A stretch of DNA of 64,000 nucleotides, taken from NCBI RefSeq assembly GCF_010389155.1, contig NC_057766.1, forward strand, positions 39,441,516-39,505,515, in the 5' to 3' direction. This document shows positions 38,141 to 49,995 of this stretch, piece after piece. The notes beneath the pieces were generated by a model. The model was not told the origin of the DNA. It did no database searches and saw nothing but the letters and a program-made list of their open reading frames with translations. A program made the translations under genes and the position numbers. Position 1 is the stretch's first letter, and the number at the start of each line of letters is the position of its first letter. The stretch is from Erigeron canadensis (lineage: Eukaryota; Streptophyta; Magnoliopsida; Asterales; Asteraceae).

Positions 38141-38632
38141 TGTGAAAGCACACATTACTGACATACAAGGGATATTTGGATATAAATGACATCATTGGTC
38201 TTACATAAGACAACGTGTTTTGTGCGTGTTGGTTGTGGATGAGAGCAGAACTCCACAGATTAAACATGCTAGAGTGGCAACAGTGCCATATGATTGACCC
38301 TTTTGAAAAGTTTGCTCGAGCAACAAAAAACTAAGTCGTGAGCCTACGGGCAAACAGACAATATTGTGTTGTAGTATGGCGGGGTGTTACAAGTAACTTA
38401 ATGAACGCTAAGTTATGTTGAGGGGGTGTGAAAGCACACATCACTGACATACAAGGGGATCCCGGATATAAGTAACATCATTGGTCTTATATAACACAAC
38501 GCGTTTTGGGCGTATTGACAGTGGATGGTAGGAGATTTCTACAGTTTAATGTGCTTGAGTAACCAGATACAATGCTATGAGTATGCAAGCAAAGCTGACA
38601 ATATTGTGTTGTGATGAGACGAGATGTTAGAG
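38141..38632 (+). repeat. Tandem duplication, 286-bp offset
   Basis: Two copies begin TGTGAAAGCACACAT (38141 and 38427) and share GACATACAAGGG, ACATCATTGGTCTTA and GACAATATTGTGTTGT. The second is shortened by internal deletions. No coding region. Confidence 0.7.
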
Positions 38633-39200
38633 ATGTTTTCTATTTTTTACAATTATCTCTTTTGAAAAATATAAAGGTTTTGTGTTCAAGTGCTAAATTT
38701 GACATTATTTTCCATTGCGCTAAGGGCGGTGGCAATGGGTAAAAGATGACACGAGATTCACCCCATATCAAGCAGGAACACCACTGTGGTTAATGTGGTA
38801 TGGGGTTCGATATGGTGATTTGTGTACGACATGTCGCACGAGAGATAGAGAGAGATGTTGAGTTTGTTTGTGTATCTATTTATCAATTGAAGTACGTTGT
38901 AACAAGGTATGTGACGCAGTGTAGCATGATAAGTGAGAACGTGAGATGATATAAAAAGATTAATTGAGAGTGATAGATGTGATATAATGTGAGAGACTTA
39001 TTACTAACCCATTATATGGAATTATTTTTAAAAGTATATATTAGAGATTGGCTGATGATTTGATGCATAGAAAACTATGAGGTTAAATGTGTATGTTATT
39101 ATGACTGTTTTTCGGAGAAAATTTAAACTTAGCGGCATATTTCTCGATGTACCTTAACTCCTATTCTAAAGAAATTTATTTTAGGGGAAATTGCTACTAT
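38633..39200. other. Intergenic, nothing recognised
   Basis: AT-rich, with no supported gene or repeat boundary. Confidence 0.4.
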
Positions 39201-39665
39201 CATGGTTGTTAAATTCTAACGAGTCACGGTCGAATCGATTTACACCAAAAACGAGTCGACTTGTTAGGTGAATCGTTTTTGTCCTGACCCTTTACGAGTC
39301 GCTGTGTAAACTTGGACTCAGTCACGAGTCGCAGACTTATAATTATTGTAGTTCGATACTATGGTTATATATCATATATTATACTTAAATTGTTACATTA
39401 TTTTGTGTGTTATCTATATAGTTTTGATCATTTCATTGTGAATTTAGAGACAAATTATAATTATATATCTCAAAACTATTGAATATGTAATATTTTTGTA
39501 AATTTATTAAGATAACGAACTTATATTTTGTTCTAAAGACGTCAAATATATATAACTATGATATATTATGTAGTTTTTAAAAATATACTGACTCTTATGA
39601 GTCGAGTCACGAGTCAAAAAATCATGTTTTCGAGTCGAGTCAAAAGTTACGAGTCGACAACTATG
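39201..39665. mobile_element. Foldback-like element rich in CGAGTC
   Basis: Begins CATGGTTGT and ends with the near inverse ACAACTATG. Both subterminal regions are packed with ACGAGTC/CGAGTCG words (about 12 in total), with an AT-rich middle. This fits a non-autonomous DNA transposon with multiplied subterminal motifs. A target duplication is not clear. Confidence 0.45.
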
Positions 39666-41313
39666 CCTATTATATTCATTTTTAGAAACATTGTTCATAA
39701 CGAAATTTGAGCTCAAACTTATATTATGGATTATTATTTTTTATCAAATTAAACTAAGTATTAAATACTTAACAAAATTTTTCAGAAATGGATAAAACAT
39801 GTTAAGTACTTAAGTATACCAAAGTATTAAGTTATAATGCAGCCACAACATTATATGTATATAAGTTAAAAAGTTATTAATCATAATATAATAAAAGGTC
39901 ACACCAATTTATTTATTTATTTTTGAACACCAATAAGTTTATTAACATATATAAATATAATATTACTTAGAAAATCGAGAGTTGTTATAACAGATCTATC
40001 TATTACATTAAGGTGGTGATATTCGTATCACGAAAGTTGATAAATTTACTACAACTGTTCATTAAATACTTGTACAGTATGCTATATAATTTATATCATG
40101 TGGTAAGTTTATCAATTTTGATGGTAGTATTATCACTACTCATTACACTAATATTACCACTAAGCAAAATTGAGCGTCAATCTCCATCACTGCATTCTTA
40201 GAAAAGAAATGTTCCTACGTAATTATCCTTCAGAAAAATAAAGAAAATACTTTCCCTTCCTTTATCTTTTTAAAAAAGTTCTCAAAAAAGATATCTTAAA
40301 TTTCTTTATCCTTATGTAAAACTCAAATAAAACATAAGTCGTGTATAAACATTTTCGTTTTAATTTTTAAAAAGATTTTAAAACTTTTAAGAAAATATTC
40401 ATACCCACACATCCATCCAGTATTCCGGCCAGTCAGTAATAAAGCATACAAAAAGGGAAATTCACCTAAAGTATCCTACATAAGGAATTAGAAAAACCAA
40501 TTAGAGTCAAAGATTAAAAATAGCCTAAAACTCATCAAAAGGGTCCTTTACCAACAAGCAAAAAAGAAAACCCTAATCACTAGTGGAATGAAGTGGTCCA
40601 CCTGCTCCTTTGTTCATTTCACTTCTCTATCCTTCCCACTCAACCATCTTTTTCATACTTTCTCAAATCGATGAGAGAAAGTCATTTCCTAACCAAAAAT
40701 AATAATAATAAATTGAAAAGTAATTTAGTATAGTACATATATTGGTTATAAAAAGTCATTCACTTGTGACACTTTACAAGTATTAATCTTCCAACTAGAA
40801 GTTTCAAATTCGAAATCAAGTATAATTTTGGTGGAGGTTATATTAGAAAAATATTAAAAGATTGATCATAAACAATCACGAGATATGAAATATACCTGTT
40901 GAATTACGTACATTTGAGTTGAGAAAAAACTCCTCGTTTTCAAATTGACAAGGCGGTTGATCAGATAGGCATGAGCGTTTTCATATTGACGAAGATCAAA
41001 ATCTTACGAGTTAATCAAAATTGAAAAATCCTGCTATAATGCTGTTACGGTTGTTAAGAACTACTCATAATTCTTAATTAACACCAACAAGCATGAAATT
41101 TAATTGGCGAGGTACTTTAATTAATTTGGTGTAAAATAATTTTATTTTTTTAAAAGGCAATATTTGGTGTTAAAAATGAAAGAGTAGATAAAAGAAGGTA
41201 AGAAAAGAAAAGAGAGAGATTCTCTTGGTGCTTTTTCTCTTTCTGCTCAAACACATTCCCTGTTAGCCTTACTTTCACCAGGATCCATATCTCTCTCTCA
41301 TCATCATGATACT

Positions 41314-41314
<1 letters not shown>
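39666..41314. other. Intergenic AT-rich DNA
   Basis: No gene recognised. CT-rich stretch at 41210-41310 (GAGAGA/CTCTCT runs) just before the poly-C tract. Confidence 0.4.

Positions 41315-41349
<35 letters not shown>
41315..41349 (+). repeat. 35-bp poly-C homopolymer
   Basis: Uninterrupted run of 35 C. Such G/C homopolymers are rare in AT-rich plant DNA and may be partly an assembly product. Confidence 0.9.
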
Positions 41350-43589
41350 TTATTAACATGAAAAAGGAAATGCACATTCTACACCTTCACTGTGTGCATC
41401 TAGCACGTGAATATATATATATATATAAGTCTAGCCTTAGCCATGGCAGAATACACATATATATGAAATCCACCCCTAGCTAGCTAACTAGCTTAGTTCA
41501 AAAGCAAAGCAAAAGCTCTCACTTTCCATGGCAGATATGTTCCTATTATTATACATCTGGTTCAGTAGTTTTCCCTATAACATGTGCCTACCCACCTATA
41601 CATTAGAGACAATCTTTTTTTGACTACCATGCATCTATCTATCTATCTAGGTAGTCAGCTTTGATGAGTTTTATATATTGACTAGTCAAATACTAATGAT
41701 TATTATTACGAGTATCATTTCTGATTATATTCTTTCCCTTTCTATTTATGGTTTGTTATTTGACTATAAAAACATATTGTTAGTTGGATCCAAACAAAAT
41801 GGACACTTTAAGTTATGGATTTATTTTGTAATCTATTTTGTTTTATGTTTAGAGATCGAACAACTTTCTTAATCAACTAATCTTGCTAAAGGTTCTCATA
41901 ATTAACTTGTATGGAGCGATATATGTATATCTTCTAGAAAAAACTTTGCAAGTCATACCATATTTCACTAGCTAGGAAAGATGCTGATGAGATTTTTTTT
42001 AACAAGTGATTTACTTACGGGCATTTGTTACACACATAATTTAGCTATTTATGGAACTTGGTATTTACTAAAAGAACTATAACTTAGAAAACCATAGTTA
42101 CGAGTTCAATTTTTGCATATATATATGAGATAAATGAAAGAGAATACATACAAATGTTTTTCGTTTGAAAAAATTATTGCAGTAATATATATTTTGTAAA
42201 TATATAATACTAGTATTTTGTTAAATTTCTCGTATCTATCAAGTTTACTATTGAGTCATGTTCTTGGGATGTGGGAATTTGACGACAAGATATGAAGTGG
42301 AATAAAATGATGGTACATAAAGCATTCCTATGGCCGAGTCTTTAAATTCAAATAACTAATTACTAAACCATATAATAGTACATATTTTCCTAATACTACT
42401 TAAATCAGAATATTGACTACTCTAGAACTTCTTTTTTAAGGCCCTAAATCACACATATGATGTGTATGGTTCATACTTTGTGTGTTCAGGGAAGCATTAT
42501 TATTGTTGTGTAAATTATTATAAGTATCATTATAAAAAGCTGGTTAACAAATCCATAATTAAATTCAAACACATGCATTTTCAATTCATAAAAGCTTTCA
42601 TTACATGTACTCACACATATATGGCATGTCTCATTACATGGTTTAATTTGTGGTATTGGATAGAGGGCCAACATGTAGTTAAAAGAAATTTTTATCAAGA
42701 AAAAGTGCTTTAAACATAAAATTTGTTTACATAAATACAATAACAACTACTATGAGATGTGAATAATGTTATGAATGGGACTATATCCATGGTTTAATCA
42801 ATTTTATTGTTGTAAAATCCCCATTTCGTCAAGTGCATTGTATGTGAACCTTGGAACCCAAAACATTTTTTAAATATGCTAGCTACTCTTAATAAAGTTT
42901 TGAAATCATCTAATTAAACAAGTTTTGTTGTTGTAGCTAGATATGAAGATTAATAAAAGATAGTAGTAGTGGTTTAGGGAGTTATCCAAAACACACATAT
43001 ATAGACAATGTTGTGAGGTAGAAGAGACATAAGGGGTGTAAAATGATAGTATTAAAAAAAAAGATTGTTGAAGAGCCAGGGTTTGTGTTATGTTACTATC
43101 AACATTTTTGGAATCTTGTCCAAATTGAAGAAAAAAACATCACATCATGGAAAAGTAAAGTTTCGAAGCAATTTCATTTTATGTAACAAAGAAAACCCTA
43201 AAATGGAATGGTGACCAAGATGATCAAAAAAGTCGCAGAATTTTCTTTTACTATACCTTAGGGCTCCATTGGATCATTCATAATAGACAGCTAAGTAGAT
43301 TTAGCTCAACACGCATCTTACTTTGATTTTCTAAGTACAGTTCATCTCTTCAACGTGCACCTCTACAAAATCTCACATAACAAGAATATATATGATATAT
43401 GCAGGTTATTAATTAATTACAAGTCCCTATTTAGTGCAATAAATCATAGGAGTATTAAGTTTTGAGCAATAGAATCAAGACTAAAATAATATATCTTATT
43501 AGATAGATATAATTAAACATGCAAGCTAGCAAATAAAACACTAAAAATATAGAAAATTAAGTAAAGAGTAGAATGGAATGGAATGGAAG
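41350..43589. other. Intergenic region downstream of MIR160
   Basis: No protein gene recognised. It contains several TAGCTAGC words and (TA)n. It lies 3' of the MIR160 foldback on its transcribed strand, so part could belong to the primary transcript. Confidence 0.4.
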
Positions 43590-43715
43590 TTGGACATACA
43601 AAATGAGGAATATGCTTGGCTCCTCATACGCCATCCACGGAGGCCACCGAAGAAACCGGTGGGCTCTGAAAATGGCATACAGGGAGCCAGGCATATACTT
43701 ACACTCACCGTGTAT
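43590..43715 (-). ncRNA. MIR160: MIR160 precursor (microRNA miR160)
   Basis: The minus strand at 43693-43673 reads TGCCTGGCTCCCTGTATGCC plus A, the canonical 21-nt miR160. The opposite arm at 43631-43611 (starting GCGTATGAGGAGCCAAGCAT) matches the known miR160 3p strand. The two pair with only about three unpaired or wobble interruptions and leave 2-nt 3' overhangs, as Dicer-like 1 products should. The loop is 41 nt (43632-43672). miR160 represses the auxin response factors ARF10, ARF16 and ARF17. The precursor ends given here are approximate; the mature and star positions are exact. Letter suffix of the family member is not assigned. Confidence 0.95.
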
Positions 43716-46700
43716 GTATCTTTGTATAGTTAATTGAATGTGTTTTTACCTCATAAATTGATCCATAGCTTATAAAGAATTGAATCCATGAAGCTAGCTA
43801 GGGGTGTATGAACAAAGAATAAACTATATAGATACATTTAGTGATAAGGGGTTTCAAGAAATGGCAAAAGATGAGCCAAAATCAAAATTGAAAGTATATA
43901 TTTATACTCAATTATTGAAAAGGGTTTCAAGATATGGCAAAAGATATATGAGATAAAAAAAAAAAAACAAAAGTGGTTAATTTTTAAGATGAGACACAAA
44001 CAAGATAGAAAGAAAGAAAGAAAAGAAAGAGAGATGTAGGGTGCATGTTACACATATGAAGATAAAAGATATTTATAGACAGAAAGCTAGTGTAATCTTT
44101 CTCCTTGTGTCTCTCTCATGAGAGAGATAATATGATGAGAGGGATGGTGGTGGATGGTGGTGGCCGGTGGTGGTTCTGGTTTGAAATCTACAATTTGTTG
44201 TTGTTTTTCTTGGGTTGTAAAGGAAAGGTTGCTTTTCCCTTCTGAAGCTTGTTTGTCTGCAAGTGTTTGGAAGATATTGATTCCCTTCTCCCTATCCTTA
44301 TATATATTTGCATAAAGTGATACTCCATATCTTCATTTATTATATTACACACTGTCACGCCGATTATATATATATCTTTTTAGACTTTCCCTAGACCCTC
44401 TTTACTCCAAAACACAATTTTATGGAGTAGTTAATTATAATGTCTATATACTGTTTTTCATAATGAAAATTTTACATTTTAAACAAAAGTTATTTTTAAA
44501 CTGTCACATTATAAGTATACCACAAAGAAAACAGATTCGGATGATATGTATATGTTATATATGAATCTAAAATTCGGTCCAATTCCAATTCCATTTCCAT
44601 TTATCCCTCGACCCGACCCTTCATGTATCTCCTTCTTACACGCAATAATCTTTTCATCCAATATGGAAATATAGTGAAAGTACCACAAGTTCAAACCTTG
44701 ACAAAAGCAAGTGAAGAAATATACCTAGCTTGTGCTCTATGGACGAGGATGATGAATTGTAAGACATGAGTTCTATGTGGTATGCGTTCTGAATATCAAA
44801 ATGATACATGAGACCATAAAGTTTCTACCCATTTATCCTTTTCTAAAAAAAAAAAAATAATAATAAAAGTGTTTTCCATGATAGTTCTTGGTAGAAGAAC
44901 TCCGTCTGTCACACCATCAACCACCACTCATGTATTACAGCAACAATGTTAGCCTTCTTCACTATCACCCCGGCCATTTTCAACAACTCATTATAAATAT
45001 CACCTTTTTACACTTATTGCCATTATATGCAAGAAAAATATATATATATAACCTTTTCAACTTGGACAACTGAAGCTAGCCCATTCACATTGGGTCTTTC
45101 GCGTCAACCTTTGAACCAAAGGGTGATTATCGGATCGAGCATTGGAGATGACCCGAGATATGTCACAGACTGAAGTACATTTTTTCCTAAATGCAAATTT
45201 TGATTGATTTATATATCATTGAAATTTAATAAACTATTTTTCTATAAGGTTTTAGAAGAGATTTGTTTATTCACAAAGGGTTTCAAGTTTCAATCTTGTT
45301 CTATGGAAATAACTTGGGACGACTATGATAGTTGGAATCGGTGATAGACTGATAGTTGATAAAATAAAAGTTAGCCAGTTACATTTTAGTCAAAAAAAAT
45401 AAAAATAATAACTCATCATTCACCAATATCATGAATATTTGCCTTCTAGATAATTGAATATAAAATATGATTTGTGTCACTTGAGAATCATTTAACTATT
45501 TACAAGATTTTATAAATATTACATAGTTAATTAAGTAAGTGATATGTTAAATCGTGGTAAATTTGATTAATTTATCAGTTTGATAATATTATGATGCGAT
45601 CTATCAATTTACCAAAAAATGTTGCACTTTTGCCAAACACATATTTTGATTAATTTCACCTAATCCAATAATAAGTCGTTTTAATCAAAAAAGGCTTAGG
45701 GTAATTCTCATTTATTTTTATCAGCTTTCTTATTATATTTACTGTTTCAAAACAACCAAACATATACTGAACCAAACACCGGCCCCTAAAGAAGTGAGAG
45801 AAATGAAATTTAGATTTCACTAGCTTTTGGGGAATTTCAACTAATTCTACTGAACCAAACACCCTTAAAAGCATTTGTCTAGATAGAGATAATAATATTA
45901 TAGAAAAAAATTAAATATAATTAAAATCATTTCGACCGCATGGACGCATGGTGAGTTGGTGACTTTCAAAATCCACATTTTTGGCCCACTTGACTTATGG
46001 GTCAGAGCTCATCATCCCAGCACTAGCTTGAAGTTTGGAAATTTGGAAAAAAGTATATTGACTTAAGTCAGTAACCATTCATTAATATTTAACAAGGTAT
46101 AATCTGAAATATTTGCTAACCATTTGATCAATTCTATAATCTAATTTACTTCTTGTACTTTCTAAAAGTACATTAGTATCATTGTGTCCATTTCTTGTCA
46201 TTGTGTGGATGCATATATGCCCGGCCATTTCAAGTCTCTAGCTTTGTATGTAGGCCAGCTTGTTTCACCATCATCCGGGGCCTTACGTGTGCTGTTAAGA
46301 ATAAGACTAATCTGTCACACAAAAAATCACGTATTGGTAATCATGGATTAACATGTTAATTTATATATATATATATATATAATTTATGAGAATAATTATT
46401 CCTCCTAGTTCTTTAGCTTGAAAAATCTTTCTAACTCGATGACATGTGAAAATTCAATTGATAAGATTAAAAAATAAATTAAGTGGAATCTACTTATTAC
46501 ATGCATATGATTTTAGGAGGATTTTTAAGTTAATATTCAGAAAGATTAATTATTTTCCATTTATATATGTTTAAGAAAAAATATTAGATTCATTATATTC
46601 CAAAGCAAAAAGTAAATTAGGTGTACCCATGTGTGGCCATGTAGATTTTCCATCATGTTGCTCGGTTAATTAGGTAGACAAATATTTTTTGTGTATGTAT

Positions 46701-46729
46701 ATGTGTAATTCAGGCACTATGAACTTAAT
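43716..46729. other. MIR160 5' flank and AT-rich intergenic DNA
   Basis: The first several hundred bases are the presumed pri-miRNA leader and promoter (minus strand), including GA-rich runs at 44010-44035 and a GGTGGTGG stretch at 44145-44175. The rest shows no supported gene. The phrase CTGAACCAAACACC occurs twice (about 45768 and 45851) and resembles a MITE end. Confidence 0.4.
44299..44306 (-). promoter_or_regulatory. Candidate TATA box of the MIR160 primary transcript
   Basis: On the minus strand, AAATATATATAAGG stands about 590 bp upstream of the foldback. It is followed by a purine-rich GGATAGGGAGAAGGGA stretch that could hold the start site. Placement is inference from motif and distance only. 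Confidence 0.3.
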
Positions 46730-46903
46730 GAGAAATGCTAGGTTGACAAACAATTTACAAACAAAAGTCTACAAACAAATCTTCAACGTATCAATCAAAT
46801 CAAGTCAACTTTTCTCTTTCTTCTTTCTCTCTCTTTGTTGATTGGTTCACATCATATGACATGTACATGTGTTTGTAAATTGTTTGTAAATGTAACATTC
46901 CTC
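46730..46903. mobile_element. Small foldback MITE, 174 bp
   Basis: Inverted ends: GAGAAATGCTA then ACAAACAATTTACAAAC at the left; GTTTGTAAATTGTTTGTAAA then TAACATTCCTC at the right. The interior is CT-rich. No clear target duplication. Confidence 0.55.
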
Positions 46904-47461
46904 GTTTTTAGCATATCTTGATCATGTAAATGTTTATAAATATATAGAAAGTTTAAATTTTAATTACAAATCAAGTGATTAATCTGGCATAATTAAGTAA
47001 ATGCACATATATATACACAATCAAGCGTATACGTCTAAATGTATCTATGTATACAAATTAAAACACGTATATAGGCATATATAGCAACACATTTTTAATT
47101 GTCTAGTTCCTTTCCGGAAATAAAGACAATATTAATGAAACAAAACTCTTTTAGCTAGGTAATAAAGAACTAGAAACAGCTCTATCCCCCTAAAGTGTAA
47201 ATACTAGGCGATCAAATAAATCAAATTAAGTTAAGAACGGTGCAAGGAAAATGAAGCATATTATTACTTCCACACGACTATATGTACCGTTTGTGTATTT
47301 TAATTTCCGAGTGATGGCTTATTGTTCCATGTATAACTTTGCGTTGATTTGTTTTGACTTAATTATGTGAGTTAATTATGACAGGACATGGTTGGTACTG
47401 ATCTGACTAAGGATCGGATTAATCAGCTGTTTGATTGGATCATGTATATACATATATCGAT
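46904..47461. other. Intergenic, nothing recognised
   Basis: AT-rich spacer with TATATA tracts before the retrotransposon block. No gene. Confidence 0.4.
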
Positions 47462-49995
47462 TGTAACATCCCAAACTTTTTATGTTGAACATTGACCAAG
47501 TCGTTTAGTCAACGTTTACCTTTCGTTAGGTTTATGTGTTTAAATGATAATATGATAATGACTACAATCATAATATAGGATGGATGTGCCTATGTGTTAA
47601 TGATTAATTTCATTAAATATGTTCAAGTCAAGACTTTAATAAGTCTTTATTAGATTACGAGATTAAATACTTATGCGTTTATTGTATGAGATGTGGGATT
47701 AATGTGTGAGTGTGTAATATGTTTAAAGTGATGAAAATAATAATTAATGCTAAATGATAAAGCATAAAAGGTTTTCGATAGGATTAAAAAGTCGTTAAGT
47801 GTTCTCGTATGCGTTAAACGAACAATTAGGTCAAGAAACGAGTTATAAGGAAGTGCAAGGGCTTAGATGTTAAGTTTTCAAAGTTGTTCCACTATATATA
47901 GGACCTCAATTTCGTGCATTAGGTCATATGATCAGATCTAAACCCTTAAAAAGTTTCACACACAAAACCCTAGCCTCTCTTTTGTTCCTATGTGGTTCAT
48001 AAGCAATTCGGTGGTGATTTCTCTTAGGTTTTGATCCCTCAATCATCCCTAGAGTAATCCAATCATCAATTGATGGTTTCATGGTGTTAATTAAGTTTTC
48101 AATGATGTCTGTAACTGATCTACAAAGTTTGAGGTCGTGAGGGTTAGAGATGAGTTCGAAACGAAAAGATCAAGAAATCCCGTTTTTACATACCACAGCC
48201 CAGAAAACATCCGATCACCGGAGATTGAACCGTCGGATCATCTTGATTTTTGGACTGTAGCTTCCTGACATATAGGTGAAGATTTTCAACCGTTGAATTT
48301 GTCCATGGAGGTCCAGAAGTCGAGTTATAGGGCTGGCACAGTGGGCTGGAATTTAGTTGACTTTGGTTTTAGGTCATCACTAATCATTCTTTTGATTATC
48401 CTTCTGATTATAACATAAAGGTAATATATCTTTCAATTTCATCATGATTTCCCGATCTTGTATTGATGTCAAGTTGTAGATTATGGTCTTGAGGTTTGAT
48501 TATGAATAGATTACGTTTTGAAATCATAATTGATAGTTTTTGAACGTATAATCGGCTCCATATTATGTGTAAGCGATTTGTGGATCAACCGATAACATCA
48601 TGTCATCAATTGAGTCATATTTCAGGTGTATCCACGTTCTATAGGTCGTGAAGGTTTGCTATGTTGTTTGATGGTCGAAATAGTTTTCAAAACAAAGGAT
48701 TCTTCAAGACTGAAACTTCTGTCATCTTTCAAAAATCATAGAAAGATCATCTGAATGAGTTAGAAGATAAATCTTATATTTTTGAAAAGGTCTATGTATC
48801 CTCTAAATTTTATATGAACTAAGTTTCTTCTGGTTTTGCCTAGAAATAGGTAAGAAATGTTGATTTCCGAAACTGGTCGGATTTAGGACGAATGATGCAG
48901 GTCTGTTTTGTAAAAATCATACCTCATTCAATAAAGCTCTTCAAGAGTCAAAGCTTACATTTTGGAAAAGGTCTTTGAGTGCCCTGCAAATGTCCATAAC
49001 TGATTTTTGTTGTATCTGGACTTCTTGATTTCTAAAAGTCATTGGCAAGTGAATTGCGCAAAGCTGGAAACATGCTGAAATTAGCTTATAGGTTGATCTT
49101 ATATTTGTTTTAGGTACCCGGGAATACTTTTCAAGCACCATAACTTGTTAATTGGTTGTTGTTGAATTCTTTTAAGGTAAGATAACATCTTTTATCACAT
49201 GAGGGACAACAAAACATAGTTTTCATAAGTTAAATTCCCCAAATGAATGTTTGTACGTTTATATGTATGCGGGAATGTATGGGAGGTTTCTATGGGAATA
49301 ATTATGTTACCATTGATGATGAATGGTAAGGTTACGTATGCTATGATGAAATGATTATATGTTTATGTTATGAAATGATGTTATGACAAATAAGGTAAAT
49401 GATAAGTTGAAATGAATATGTTGATAATACGATAAGATGCTATGATGATATAAACGTATGATGCTATAATGCAATTGATGATATGATGACGCATTGCTAT
49501 GATGTTATGCTTATGAAATTATATGACGATATGTTACTATCACTTAAGATGATATGATGCTTATATGACATGATGATATGATGTTATTATGTTATGACGA
49601 TATGTTGATATAAATGATACGTTGATACGAAATAAAGTGATATGACGATGTGATGTTAATGTGATGATGATAAGTTGATGCATATATGTCGTATGATTGA
49701 TTACATGGCTTGAGCACCTAGTCACTAGACTTCTATAGGTTTGTCATTACACGTGCACGATTAAGGGCCCTAAAGTAAAGAAAGATGAATGTGATTAGTT
49801 TAGGTGAAAGTGTAGCCTAAGCTAATATAAAGAAAAGAAAGATACATGTGATTAGTTTAGGTGAAAGTGTAGCCTAAGCTAATATGATAAAGAAGTCTCG
49901 AGCATATGTAAAGTCTTGTGTTAAGCTTAACTCATGCTAGTTCTTCGGAGCTAGTGTGTACGTGGTCATGTGGTGTGGGAATCTAGATACCTCCC
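47462..49995 (+). mobile_element. 5' part of an LTR-like sequence, interrupted by the Athila element
   Basis: Starts TGTAACATCCCAAAC, an opening typical of long LTRs of Ty3/gypsy chromoviruses. It carries a TATA box (TATATATA, 47893-47900) followed by ACAAAACCCTAGCC (about 47961), as in LTR R regions. Later parts hold ATGATGATATGATG-type degenerate repeats (49320-49690) and a tandem 55-bp duplication (49775-49884). There is no coding region in 2.5 kb. It stops exactly where the Athila LTR begins. The assignment to an LTR is by resemblance; the other half would lie beyond 64 kb. Confidence 0.5.

Noticed and set aside
45605..45874. MITE with GGGTGTTTGG ends
   Set aside because: The two CCAAACAC-type ends are in the same orientation, so they do not form terminal inverted repeats.
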